A stretch of 64,000 nucleotides of DNA from Nissolia schottii (GCA_003254905.1 QANU01043803.1:1-64000); one strand, 5' to 3'; positions 37,600 to 49,990 are shown, numbered from the stretch's first letter. Translations and numbers: made by a program. Notes: generated by a model from the letters alone, not told the origin.

Positions 37600-38480
37600 A
37601 CAAAAAAATTGTATCTAAATATAATAAAAGGTTGTGTTTGTTTATTTAAACTGATTGTATCTTAAACAATAAAAATGTTAGGTCTTTTATTTTAGTAAGG
37701 TTGTGTCTGTTTTCACCAAAGGGTTATTTCTGAGTATAATAAAAGGTTATGTCTGATTATACATAAACCTTTTTATGTTTTACTTTTTTTTTCTCTTTTT
37801 CCTTCGATCATACTTTTGAGATGTATGTAATGGTTGTGATTGTGTAACATAAAAAATAGGTCATGTTGTTTAATAAGGTTAGGTCTCAGTTCACGAAAAG
37901 GTTTTGTCTATGTATAATAAAAGGTTGTGTTTGTTTATTTAAACTGATGTTTATTTAAACTGGTTGTGTATCAAATAACAAAAAAGTTAGGTCTTTTACT
38001 TTGGTAAGGTTGTCTCTGTTTTCACCAAAAGGTTGCATCTGAGTACAATAAAAGGTTATGTCTCATTATTTATCATGGTTATGTCTGTGTTTGCTAGTTG
38101 GTTTTGCTTACGATCACAATCATTTTATGTTTTACCTTTTTTTTCTCTCTTTGCTTCGATCATGCTTTTGAGATGTATATAATAGTTGTGTTTGTGTAAC
38201 ATAAAAGATAGGTATGAGTATATAATATGGTTGTGTCCATCTTTGTAAGGTTTTTATATATATATAAAGACTAGTTAGGTCATGTTGTTTAATAAGGTTA
38301 GGTCTGAGTTCACGAAAATGTTGTGTATGTTTATTTAAATTGGTTATGTCTCAAACAACAAAAAGGCTAGGTTTTTTTTTTACTTTGGTAAGGTTGTGTC
38401 TGTTTTCACCAAAGGTTGTGTCTGAATATAATAAAAGGTTGTGTCTCATTATCTATCATGGGGTGCCTGTGTTTGTTATA
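37600..38480 (+). repeat. Repeat family rich in GGTTGTGTCTG words (orientation 1)
   Basis: The sequence is built from recurring words: 'aaggttgtgtctg', 'ttatttaaactggttgtgt', 'aataaaaggttatgtctcatta', 'ggttaggtct'. Two larger blocks repeat in order: 'cttttatgtttta..ttttttctct' plus 'cttcgatcat.cttttgagatgtat' occurs near 37770 and 38130. The same family in reverse complement occupies about 50300-50900. Such dense short repeats are usual near the ends of MULE- or CACTA-type DNA transposons; no transposase is visible. Confidence 0.6.
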
Positions 38481-39119
38481 TGCTTAGCACAACCATTGTG
38501 ATCAGTGAAGGTTTACACGAAGGGAGTGAAAACATTGACTTAGTCCCTTCACCGAGTCTCGTTTCCGTGTTCTTTGACGCCACCAAGTTCCTAAAAGACC
38601 TCTTTGAGAAGCTGTTGCAGCAGGAACTTCTTGATTACATCATCGCCGACATGTTCTTCCCGTGGGCAATTGATTCTGCTTCCAAGTTCAATATTCCCAG
38701 GCTTGTGTTCCACAGGACTAGTGTATTCTCCTTGTGTGCCACCGAATGCGTGAGGCTTTACAAGCAGCACAAGAATGTTTCTTCCGATTTTGAGTACGTG
38801 GTCATTTCTAATCTACCCGGCGAGATCAAGCTAACAAAGGACGCAGCTTTCGCCGTTTGTTATCAACGACGGCTCGAGCATAACCAAATTGTTGGATGAG
38901 GCAAAGGAATCCGAGGTGAGGAGCTATGAGGTGGCTGTTAATAGCTTCTACGAACTCGAGAAGGTTTATGCAGATCACTACTGGAAGGTGCTTGGAAGAA
39001 GAACTTGGCATATTGGTCCTCTGTCTCGTTGCAATAGGGGAATACAAGAGAAAGCTCACAGAGAAAAAGATGCAACTATTGACAAGCATGAGTGCTTTAA
39101 ATGGCTTAACACAAAATAG
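38480..39119 (+). pseudogene. UDP-glycosyltransferase (UGT73-type) fragment
   Basis: The frame to about 38840 reads an N-terminal acceptor-domain segment with LDYIIADMFFPWAIDSASKF and PRLVFHRTSVFSLCA. After a frameshift near 38840 the next frame continues [20 protein letters not shown] and [15 protein letters not shown], then stops at KWLNTK followed by TAG. UGT73 enzymes attach sugars to triterpenoids or flavonoids from UDP-sugars. Both the first part (with the catalytic His region) and the whole UDP-binding PSPG box are absent, so this cannot work. It starts at the edge of the GGTTGTGTCTG repeat, which may mean transposon capture or simple truncation. Confidence 0.85.
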
Positions 39120-39313
39120 CCCAGGTGTGCAATGTCACATGAAGTTGTGACTTTTTGAAACTATCATATGATTTGTAAATAATGTTTAAGTCATCCATAT
39201 TTGGTTCTAACAGATAGGATTTGCCTCCTCTCAACTCTCATACAAATAATCCTCTCACATGACTTGACGAATAAAATACAACAAAAGTGAAACAATTCAA
39301 TGACAAAAAAATT

Positions 39314-39541
39314 GGGCTTTGATTGTATTTGATATTAGAGATAAAATAAAACGATAAAAATACAAAAGCAGAGACAAAAAATTCATGTCCCTTCAGATCT
39401 CAATTTTGTGTCCCCCCAAGGCAAAAAATTTATGTTTCCTTTATCCCAATTTCAGTAAGGTACAAAAAATAAGAAAATACAGAAATTTTTTTATCTCTAT
39501 AACTCTGTCCTCTGCCATGTCTCTAGTACCCAACTTTGCCC
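39314..39541 (-). mobile_element. MITE related to the 21.6 kb copy, opposite orientation
   Basis: The reverse complement of the core ('tttttgccttggggggacacaaa', 'gagat.tgaagggacat.aattttt.tctctg') matches 21553-21747. Ends GGGCTTTGATTGTATTTGATATTAGAGA and the complement of TCTCTAGTACCCAACTTTGCCC are imperfect inverted repeats. No clear target duplication is seen. Confidence 0.6.
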
Positions 39542-39779
39542 GATAGTTTGCAACTAAATATGGCATATGAAAGGTAGGTCCATTGCAATCCTTTTGCTGT
39601 ATGGTTTGAAGAATTTTATCAAACCATGTGAAGAAACACTGCTTCATACAGAAACAGCTACAGATTTCAATTGCTGAATAATAAAGTATAATCAAAATTC
39701 GAAAGAAACTCATGGTTGAGCTATTTCAGCTACCGCCAAATTAAGCAGTGCTGTATGGCAAGGTTCCTAAATATGAATC

Positions 39780-40375
39780 TTTTCTTTGTTAGTGACTACT
39801 GAGAGAATATTCAAAACAAGTAGCATTTCTTCCTCATTTGAACCATTTTCTTCAGTTGACTTGGGATTCTTCATTAGACGCAGGTCCATAAGAACAACTC
39901 CAAACTAAATAATAAAGTAAATTAACAACCTTAATTGTTGCCAAAACCCAACAGGACTTGTCATCACAACCCTTGTTAATGTTATCCGAAATCCAACCAC
40001 CTTTTCTACCTCTCAAAGTAACATTTTCCACAATTCGGAATACCAAAGATAGCACGGATCCGGCAGCCATTCCCAATCCAAAGAGAGAAGAAGCAATTCA
40101 CGAGGGAAATTCAGTGTAGCTTGTATTTAGAAAATTGGTGGAACTTCTGGCCCATTCAAAAGTGGAAAAAATTTCACTTTTAGAACTCTGAAGTCAATTG
40201 TTATCCTTACTAATTGAATTCTAAACCCGCAAGCTAGTAGTTGAACTCGTTTTGGCCTATTAAATTGAATGCTTCAGCTCTGCCACCCCAGCAAAGTTGG
40301 GGAAAGAGCCACATTGCAAACATGTTCAACACTGCTCTTTTTCGCCTCAGTCTCAACAATTGCTGTGTAGTGGCA
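39780..40375 (-). pseudogene. Truncated NPF1 transporter pseudogene
   Basis: On the minus strand it matches the last exon of the NPF gene at 42.5-45.4 kb. From right to left: the 'ATTGTTGAGACTGAGGCG' part, LFPQLCWGGRAEAF, NEF, then GMAAGS, GGWISDNINKG and LLYYLVWSCSYGPAS. It lacks everything upstream. It also has a deletion of about 35 bases near 40345 and an insertion of about 115 bases near 40118-40236 that splits the FYYTEFP segment. The 3' flank from 39720 ('gttgagctatttcagctacc', 'tttgttagtgactact') is also homologous to 42105-42420, so a larger segment was duplicated. Confidence 0.85.
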
Positions 40376-40614
40376 TTTTATCCTCACTAGAATTACAGAT
40401 TAATTAACAATATTTTTGACATCTTAAATAACTCAATAATGAGTTATCCTAACTAGATTAGACACATTACATAATTACGGATACATATTTTTTTCTTCAT
40501 TCTTTGTACATCATGAATGCCATGCGTATAGCATAGTGAGGTGAGCAATCAACCTTTTTTCATTACTTCAAATTGAATGCTCGAGATTCTATATTGTCAC
40601 AAGTTTTTTCTAGC

Positions 40615-42004
40615 CTAGTTAAAAGGATATACTGCATTGCTCATGTCAGAAGCCGCCTCAGGTTGGGTGCAAGACAAAGGAACCAAGCACAATCCTCTAC
40701 TCCTCAAGTCCTTTACCTTATCTTCTGCATCCTGATTATTATATTTCATAAATAAATAAATAAATAACAATGGGCTAATCCTTTTTCATTCAGGAAATAA
40801 GAAATAAATAACAACAAATTATATACACACACACATATATAAAGGGTAAAACTAGAGTTTCGTCCTTGTGCAATTTGATCCCCAAATTAATCCACGTTAC
40901 ACTAGTCTTTCTAGGAACCATTTCGTTAAATTCAGAGACCAAAAATTCTATTATAACTGGGTAAATTTATAGGCCAAACTGTATGTGTTTTCTAATTCAG
41001 AGATGAATTTGTTACACCCCAATATATAATCTTCATTATTAATTAATGAAAATCCTAAAGCTTCTGCCAAGGTTCTACACCATACAATCCAACTAATAGT
41101 TGACAGTTAAATTGAAATGAAGAAATATCTACTAACAATATTTTTCTATAGGTTTCTTTGTTCTTCTCAAATGCATGAGTTTGCAAGACAGAGAGAGGGA
41201 GAGAGAATAATGCATTTGGAAATGGCTACTTACATAGTGTTGATTCCTCATGTTTTTTGATCCATTGCCCAAGTAAGGAGAACTCAGTACCTGCACCCAA
41301 GAATGGTCAAAACAAATTAAAAATAAAATTTTTATACATTCCACAAAGGAAAGAATGTTTGTTAGAGAGAAACATCAATAGAAAAATGTTATTTGTACAT
41401 ACCCTTTAAATACATTGATCGAGATATCTAGATCGCATTTAAAATAAGTGCATATTTCAATTAACTTCATACTTCCATAATTGAAACTCAAAACTATTTG
41501 AATTTCAATCCACCGGTCAATATGTCTAAATGAGTATGTACAAATAAAAGTACGGGCCGGGTGTGTTAAGATAATAACATTATTGTTTTGTATTCAACTA
41601 GTTGTGTTTATTGAGTTTGTACAGTAATGGAGTGATTGGTATATCATTTACCTTTCCAAATGGGGAAACTAGCTGGTGAAGAGCTGTAATTCTATCACCA
41701 AGCTTCTCCTTTCTCACCTGATCATACACAACTCAGATTTCATTTATATGTGGAAGTGAGTAACACAAATTCATATGTTCTCTCTCTTTCAAAACAATCA
41801 TGAGTACTCAGCAACAAAAAGAATATTAGTCTTAGAGAGACAAACAAACCAAGAAAAACAACACACAACATTACACCTAATAACTCGCTTAATTAGTAGT
41901 GAGAGAGAGATTTTGTGGGTTAATTATACCTTCAAAGGTGGTTGGCTTGAATATGACTGACCCTTGGCATTCTTGCAAACTCCAGCAATGGCTGCTTTAT
42001 TATA
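40615..42004 (-). pseudogene. bHLH transcription factor remnant, helix-2 exon missing
   Basis: On the minus strand, exon-like pieces are 42004-41930 (ends SQPPLK), 41717-41652 (VRKEKLGDRITALHQLVSPF), 41290-41234 (VLSSPYLGNGSKNMRNQHY) and 40731-40615 (DLRSRGLCLVPLSCTQPEAA, ending in TAG). Each has GT-AG borders in phase 0. This is the non-canonical bHLH clade that includes Arabidopsis bHLH110/112/123. The exon that normally follows SPFGK and codes the loop and second helix (TDTASVL...) is not found between 41651 and 41291. N-terminal exons are also missing. Without helix 2 it cannot dimerise normally. It lies between the intact NPF copy 2 and the truncated NPF copy. Confidence 0.8.
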
Positions 42005-42185
42005 CTAGGGCAGAATAAATTGTGAGATACATGAAATTCATTGATTATTTTTAACATTACATAGAAGAGATTAATCTATGCATGCATAAATAAGTAACAT
42101 TCCAAGGTTGAGCTATTTGAGATACCACCAAAGCAGTGTTGTATGAACAACCCCCAAAGAAATGAGGGTGGCTATGAATCTTTTG

Positions 42186-42388
42186 TTTTCTTCTTCTTTT
42201 TTTTTTTTTGGATAAAAGAATAATTTCATTAAAAGGAAAAGAGACTTACAGAAAGTATGGGGATAAGGGATCCTCTATAAATAGACAAGAACATCAACCA
42301 AAACTAAAAAAGCTATCAATGGAGTAAAGCTTTCGAATCTCACAAAATATCTGTGAGGGAAATATCCTCCAAAGAGATTGTGAGTTTT
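42186..42388 (-). mobile_element. Retroposed insertion with poly(A), LINE/SINE-like
   Basis: Comparison with the duplicated flank at 39770-39800 shows the empty site 'atgaatctttt|ctttgttagtgact'. Here about 200 extra bases lie between 'gaatctttt' and 'cctttgttag'. On the minus strand the insertion ends 'ttaatgaaattattcttttatcc' followed by about 14 A, as in a retroposed 3' end. Target duplications are unclear. Confidence 0.6.
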
Positions 42389-42523
42389 TGCTTCCTTTGT
42401 TAGTGACTATGGAGAGAAGATTCAAAGGAACTAGCATTTCTTATTGTAAAACACCAAAACTCATTTTAATTGAAAGTATTGGTTACTGGTAGTTTGCTTG
42501 ATAATGACACTGAAGTTTCTTCA

Positions 42524-45442
42524 CTAAATTACCTTGTCATTTGGACCAGAATTCCCAAATTCAATTAATGGTAACTCTTCCTCATTTGAACCATTTCCTT
42601 CTGTTGACTTGGATTCTTCATCAGATGTAGGCCCATAAGACCAACTGCATACTAGATAATACAGTAAATTAATGGCACTAATGGTCACCAGAACCCAATA
42701 GTACTTGTCATAACGACCCTTGTTAATGTTATCCGAAATCCAGCCATCTTTTCCGCCTCTCAAAGTAACCTTTTCCACAGTTCGGAACACCAAAGAAGAT
42801 ACCACGTATCCCACAGCCATTCCCAATCCAAAAAGGGACGAAGCGATGGTCGACATACTCTTGGGAAATTCAGTGTAGTAGAACTCGTTTTGGCCTATTA
42901 CATTGAAAGCTTCAGCTATGCCACCCAAGCAAAGTTGAGGAAAAAGCCACATTGCAGACATGTTCAGCACTGCATGAGCATCGTTAATGTGTCCTTCGTT
43001 GATCGCTCTTTGTCGCCTCACAGTTTCGACGATTGCTGCAGTTACCAAGTGGAGAAATGAGAAGAACAACCCAAGTCCCATTCTTCTCTTGGCACTGATC
43101 CTAACTGGTTTGCCTCTAAGCCTCGATGCTATAGGAATAATGACGCGATCATAGAGAGCAATCCATATGAATATTGTAAATATCATGATCACGGCCAAAG
43201 AACCTGCCGGAACTTCGAAGTTTCGAGTGATGTGTCTGTTAAGGGATTTAGCTTGCAGCAATCCGAACGAGCCTCCAATGTTCAGAGACATCATGATCCC
43301 CGTAGACCACAGAGGAATAACTTTTACGATGGCTTTTAGTTCTTCTACTTGATCTATTGTGCAGAGACTCCACGGATATGAGGCCGATCCATCGGAGGCT
43401 ATATCTTTTTCAGGGTCTTTAATGAAGCAAGCTTTATTCAGAAACCTAGAAAACAAAGCATCACCAAGAGTTCATTGTTATTTCATCAACTCAATAAGAG
43501 AAAGATAACAAAAATGATAATGTGAATCTTTGATTTTCAGTTGAACCTTAGTTTATCAGTTGGAACAACAAAATCGGAGTCCTTCTTATGAAGGTACTTT
43601 CCAGATGAGTTTTTGGGTGGTAATCGAAGTTTCCTGTTCTTATAGGCCGCAACAATTACTCGCGCAAAGCCAGTGAGCAAGCTTCCATGTGTTTTATTCT
43701 TGATATAAAGAGGAGAAGCAAGGAAGAAGAAGAAAGTGGACAAGAACATAAGTGCTGCTGGAACCCCAAAACCAAGCTTCCATCCAAGATGGTCTTGGAT
43801 ATATACTATGCCAGTGAAGGCAATTATGACAGAAATAGCTGATGAAGCGTAATACCAGCTGAAGAATGTTTCCAAGGCTCTCTGGTTATTGGGGTTATCT
43901 TTCCTATTAACCTGGTCTGCACCAAATGCTAGGGAGCATTGAAGGCCGCCATTTCCAACAGCCATGAGAGCAAGAGAAGAGATTAACATTGTCATTTGCC
44001 CGATTGTCGCTGATGTACATGTTTCAATTGAAGGATTGCAAGGAGGAGGCCGTGTTTGGGGGATCATGGCTGTCAGCCACAAGAGCGCCATTCCCTGTAG
44101 CCAAACGGGAAAAGAAAATGTTGGCAACTTTTCTGAATTCAGAATTACTTGGAGAATGTCAAATTAACTAATTTTATCTTGACTAATTTGAATGTTAAGT
44201 CGACTGATCTTTTCACAACAAGGTTTAGAAAGTGAGAAGGACATTAAAATTACTAATCCTGTCTTCACAAGGAAACAATTCATGCACGAATGCATCAAGA
44301 CAGCTTATTCATTCCATACTCTACTCATATCATACTATAAAAATGACATAGTTGTGATTTCCCAAATTATCATAAATGATTTTTGTAACTTTGCAATTCT
44401 ATTGATGAAAAATTGATGATGTAAATTCATCGGAATAAATAACCAATGAATAGGCACTTTGATATTATATATAGAAAGTAGAATCAAGAGTTTGATAAAC
44501 CTGCAGCAGTTTCATTATTGTTTCCTCAGTATAAGAGTGAGCATCAAAACTCAGCTCGGCTAGAGGAAAGACACTATCATTCCAATAACCAATGTGTTTT
44601 CAAAAGACTAGCATATGCCACGAGGGCAGTTCATAATTGATATGCAATAGAACTACACAATTCTAAACCACGGGTATTCAATAGTCTATTAAACTACTAC
44701 TGATTCGGTTCAAATCGGGGCGATCTGTTAAGAAGGTAAGCTCCCTTTCATTCACAAGATTCAAACTCATGATCTCACTTAAAAGAAATAAGTACCGAAC
44801 TACTTGAACCACTCAAGTGTTGGTTGAGAACTACATGGTTCACAATTCCAATCTGCCATGCCCAGCAGACTAAATTATTTTCATTTATCATGTCACAAAA
44901 TCCAAATTGTCAGTTGAAAAAGGAGAAAGAAAGCAGGAAATCACATACCAGGAAAGTGACGATGGAGCCCCAACCGACGGCGAGAAACCGACCGAGATAA
45001 GAATCGGCGACGAAAGCACCGACGAGAGGGGTGAAATTGGTGGTTGCAACTGACAAGAGGAGTATCTGGGTGGCTTTGGATAAATGGAGATTGTAGCTTC
45101 CCATCAAATACAACACCATGTTTGGCAACAGCCCCAATGTTGCAACCCTAGCAAGTGATTCATTTGCTGCCACATCCATTCATTGTTCCGAACATTCATT
45201 AACATTCCATATACATATATATCCATATTCGTATCAAACAATAATATATCATAGAATTAATTAATAATTAGACTCCCTCATATGGAAAATAAATCTCAAA
45301 AGCGAGTTCTGAAATTAGTACCTATGATGAAAGGCATGGTGGCGATGCCACCTTTGGTTACTGTTTGGGGTTGGGAATGGGAAGGCATGTTCACTTGAGC
45401 TGAAGAAGAAGAAGAAAGTTCCACTTGCTTCTTCTCCGTCAT
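42524..45442 (-). CDS. NRT1/PTR family subfamily 1 (NPF1) transporter, copy 2
   Basis: Read on the minus strand, the exons are 45442-45322, 45166-44949, 44094-43547 and 43445-42524, giving 602 residues, close to the family norm. Splice positions equal those of copy 1 at 28.2-31.7 kb. Motifs in order are GGIATMPFII, GLLPNMVLYLMGSY, VGAFVADSYLGRF, CSLAFGADQVN, FFSWYYASS, VIPLWSTGIMMS, GLGMAVG and WISDNINKGRYDKYYWV. A serine run (five S) marks the cytosolic N-terminus. The helix-1 motif reads ESLAR instead of ExxE(K/R). It should be a 12-helix membrane carrier; nitrate or another small anion or hormone is possible. It is the second member of a tandem pair, with a third broken copy downstream. 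Confidence 0.92.
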
Positions 45443-47139
45443 TGGTTAGTGCCGAAGAAGAAGATGAAACAGAGAAAAAGCAGAGAGATTTGAAGTGTTG
45501 AGTTGAAAATCTCGCTGTTAAAGAGAAGGATCGTTGAATCTCAAGCGTCAACAACAAATCGGGTCTGCGTCTAATGTTCGGACATTGTTAAATTCTATAC
45601 CAGAGACCAACGTGTCTATCGATTTTGATTTTCTATTTTTCTTTTTTGTATATTTTTAAAGAATATTGTAAAGTTATTTCTATTTCTATTTTATTTAAAG
45701 TTTAGTTATAATTTTCTTAAGAAAAAAAACAAAAACAAAAACAAAACTAATGTTGATATTATAAAATTATATGAAGTGATTAATGGTTATGGTTATCTAT
45801 TTAGTTGTAGAATTTAATTGTTATGTATTGATAATATAAATTATGTTACATTATTATCTAATCAAATTATTTTATATATATATGAATTTTTAAAATTTGA
45901 TTGGACGATAGTGTAAAAAAAAAGTTTACACAGTTGATATATAAAAATTAAACTCTTAATTATATTATATTACAGTATTAACAGATAAAAGGGTTGGATA
46001 AGTAAAAACAAAAAATTAAGTGTGCTAACCTTAGGGATGAACCCAGACCAACATTAAAGGAAAGTAAAAAAATAATATGTTGTATTATTGAATAAATATT
46101 ATAATTGATACATAAATATTAATAGTACCAAAAGTTAATTAATATTATGTGTATATATATATATTATTAAATTTAATAATTTACAACATTTAACATACTT
46201 CTTGTAAAATATATTTTATTTTTAAAATTAAATTAAATTAAATATGTTTATTTATATAAAACTAAAAAACTGAATAAATAAATAATTATGCTTATACTTT
46301 TTCTTTGATTCTATTAATGAACAATACTCCTCCAAATATAATTAAATGAAAAGATAAAACTTGTAATATAAAAATAGAGCAAATATAAATTGATTATATT
46401 TTGAAGCAGGTATTAAAATAGATAAAGGTAAGGAAGTATTTTTTTTTGTTTGAGAAGGAAAGGTTAGCAGTATTAATTAGATATATAAAGGTGAGAGGGT
46501 TCGGTATAAAAAGTTGCACAATGGGAATCAACTAATGTCACTGACAATGAAATATTTAACTTTTGAGGGGAGCACTAAGCTAGTCGGTTTCTTATGTTAA
46601 ATATTTAACATATATGGTATATATTGAACTTTATTACTTTTTCTTTTCATTTGTATATTTTCCTGTAATGGTGCAAATGACTATTAGCCCATTTAGTTGC
46701 CACAAACAAAAGTAATTTTGTTATACCTAGACGTCCCCTAAAAGTGATTTTTACTCTCAACTAAACGTTAGCGCTTCCTGTGTGTTGCACAATTTGCTCT
46801 ATATTTAATGTGCACCTTGTTTGTTCATTATGTATCCACTATTGTGTTTTAATATAACCTAATGATCATATATCACAACAATAATCTAGAGTGAAAATAC
46901 ATAAAGCTAGTATAGTAACTAGTGTAATGCACATGAATGATATAAAATTTAAAATGAAAAAAATGTTTGAATTATTGATTATTAAAGTTACATGAGATAT
47001 ATATGTTTAATTTTTCTATTATTCATCCTCATTTCATTAAATTGTATAAATTTTTGCTGCGCAAACCATACTATATACAAATTATGTATTGTGTATCATT
47101 TACACTCTTTATTTATGATCCATATAAATTTATCAGTTC
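45443..47139. other. AT-rich intergenic stretch upstream of NPF copy 2
   Basis: No gene is recognised. The first 150 bases hold the promoter side of NPF copy 2 without a clear TATA match. The remainder is AT-rich. Confidence 0.45.
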
Positions 47140-49218
47140 TGCTACATGTACACCCTAAATCCATACACTATACATACACCCGTATTAATATACGGTGGGC
47201 CCACAATATAACCTCCCGCTAATCTCTCTCACCCACTCTCGCTCACTTGCGCGTCCAACACATGCATAACCTCTCTCTTCGATCTCTCTTCACTTTTGAT
47301 TCAAAAACACAAGAAACTCTGGTCCCTCTCTTCGATCTCTCTTCACTCTCATCAACTTTCTTCGATCTCTCTTCACTCTCATCCAATCTGGTCGATCTCT
47401 CTTCACTCTCGTCTATCTAGGATTTGTTAGAGAGATGAGTGATTGAAAGAAAAAAGAAACCAAGATCAAAAGAAGGGATGTTGTTGCTTGTTATCATCTT
47501 TTAAATAAGAAAGAGAAAAGTTCGGGAAAAAAATTAAAAAAAACATATCATAATTGACAGGAGGAAGGAAAAGAAACAAAACATCAAAGCATAATTAACA
47601 GTGTTGTAAACAAGTGCTTAGTGTTTGCACATACACTCATTTAATGTTTGCACTTATGCCCATTTAAAGTTTGCACGCTTCTACGATACATCAAATTCTG
47701 CATTTTTATGCATTTGTGACAAACACATAATACATATATCATATCATCTAATGTTTATTCATGACCATATGTAAAAAAAATTGTGTCAAAATATTTATAA
47801 TATTTATGCATTAACTGTTGAAAGGTTGAGAATGTGCCAAAATGCACATCCTCTTCCTCAACAAAGACAAAAACCTATAATGTTTGCACATACGCTCATT
47901 TAATGTTTGCACTTATGCCCATTTAAAGTTTGCACACTTCTACAATACATCAAATTTTGCATTTTTATGTATTTGTGACAAACACATGCATAATGCTTAT
48001 ATCACACCATCTAATGTTTCTTCATTACAATATGTAAAAAACTGTGTCAAAATATTTATAAAATTTATGCATTAATTGTTGAAAGGTTGAGAATGTGCAT
48101 TTGAGAATGTGTCAAAATGCACATTCTCTTCCTCAACAAAGACAAAACCTATGACCCGTGGATAATGTTTGCACATACGCTCATTTAATGTTTGCACTTA
48201 TGCTCATTTAAAGTTTGCACACTTCTACAATACATCAAATTCTACATTTTTATGCATTTGTAACAAATACATAATGCTTATATCACATCATCTAATGTTT
48301 ATTCATTACAATATATAAAAAATTGTGTCAAAATATTTATAATATTTATGCATTAATTATTGAAATGTTGAGAATGTGCCAAAATGCACATCCTCTTCCT
48401 CAACAAAGACAAAACCTGTGACCTGTGGATAATGTTTGCACATACGCCATTTAATATTTGCACTTATGCCCATTTAAAGTTTGCACACTTTTATAATATA
48501 TCAAATCTTGCATTTTTATGCATTTGTGACAAACACATAATGCTTATATCACATCATCTAATGTTTATTCATGACAATATGTAAAAAATTGTGTCAAAAT
48601 TTATATAATATTTATGCATTAATATATTGTTGAAAGGTTGAGAATGTGTCAAAATGCACATCCTTTTCCTCAACAAAAATAAAACCTGCGACTTGTGGAT
48701 AATGTTTACACATACTCTCATTTAATGTTTGCACTTATGCCCATTTAAAGTTTGCACATTCAATTTTCTGTCATATGCATGTTAGTGATGAATGAGTATT
48801 AGAACGTATAAAGCTTCAGTACACTAGAATTTCACATAGACGTCAAAGAACAAAACTCTCCATGGAAATAAAAAAAAAAATCATGAAAATGATGATGATG
48901 ATAATCAGAATAGAAAATTGAATGACGATGATGAGAGGATAATCAAAGAAAGGATGATGATGATGATGATAATCAAAGAATGGATAACGATGATTGGAGG
49001 ATGAGAGAATGACAGAGGATGACGATGACAATCATAACAGAACAAGGATGAGAGGTTGAAGACGATAAGTGAAAACGATGACGAGAACAAGTTCAAGATT
49101 GGGCGCACGCATTGTGTATAATTATACGTTATACGTGTAGTCATCATTAATTGCGCATAAAATCGTATAAAAGAGTAGTGTATGTACGGGTGTATGGTTT
49201 AGGGGTGTACATGGAGCA
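47140..49218. mobile_element. Terminal-inverted-repeat element with internal tandem array
   Basis: The left end TGCTACATGTACACCCTAAA... and the right end, read in reverse complement, TGCTCCATGTACACCCCTAA... form inverted repeats of about 45 bases that share 'ccatacac', 'acccgtacatacac' words. Inside lie a pyrimidine-rich left arm ('tcgatctctcttcactctc' several times), the tandem array at 47632-48757 and a purine-rich right arm with 'gatgatgatgat'. No transposase is present. No certain target duplication is seen. Confidence 0.6.
47632..48757 (+). repeat. Tandem array of about 270-base units
   Basis: Units begin 'tgtttgcacatacgctcattt' at 47632, 47881, 48166, 48433 and 48703, so spacings are 249, 285, 267 and 270 bases; the last unit is partial. 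Each unit carries 'cccatttaaagtttgcac', 'catttttatgcatttgtgacaaa', 'gaaaggttgagaatgtg' and 'tcctcttcctcaacaaagac'. Confidence 0.9.
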
Positions 49219-49239
49219 TATTCATTATAAATATTCCAT

Positions 49240-49990
49240 TCTCTATTATCGCTTTGTAAAAGTTGTGTATTCTTCTTGCCCATTATCTCTATCATCCAAT
49301 TTTGTCATCGTCTACATCTTTGATCCCAGTTTTAAGGATTTTTATATGTCTCTCTACACTGAGTCTTTATAGGTTCTTGTAGTCATATAACATATGTATG
49401 TCAAAAAAAAAAATATATATATATATATNAACCCAAACGTCACCAAACGTCACGGGATCGCAAAATTATTATTTTTACCTAATACGATAGACATTAAATA
49501 AATTCTTCGAATTTTATTTCATTTTTATCTCATCTTTTCTTTATTAACATGTTCCAAATTATTTATTAAGCTGAATTTTGGTGGAGGGAAAACTTGGGTT
49601 GTTACATAGCGGCTGCACCGCAATCATCACGAGGGACGGGGACGGCGACGGCTACGGGCAGGCCATGGGGACGGAGGGCGGAGCTGGGTGGAGAGCAGCG
49701 GGAGGTAGAAGATGGATTTGGGAATTAGGGATTTGCTTCTGTTTTTTTTTTTTTAAAACCGGGTCGGGTCTAAGTGAACCGGGTTATGGGCTGATGGGTG
49801 GGTGAACCGGGTCATGCCATGTCCGCGGGGCTAACGGCCACGTCAGCACCGTCAGGTCCCAAACGTTTGCAGGGACTAAAATTAAATTTTGGTATTTTAC
49901 AGGGACTAAAACTTACATAGAGGGACCAAAACCAAACTTTCCCAAATTACAGGGATGAAAAACTTAATTAACCCTAAATTTATTAGGGAA
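49240..49990. other. Intergenic stretch with LTR-like text
   Basis: A (TA)n run ends at a single N (49429). From about 49600 to 49985 a GC-rich block is followed by 'acagggactaaaattaaattttgg', 'agggaccaaaaccaaa' and 'cagggatgaaaaactta'. This kind of text is common in plant LTR retrotransposon ends. No borders are clear and no gene is seen. Confidence 0.4.

Noticed and set aside
45315..45557. 80-codon minus-strand ORF before NPF copy 2
   Set aside because: It is an out-of-frame shadow of NPF exon 1, whose correct frame starts at 45442.
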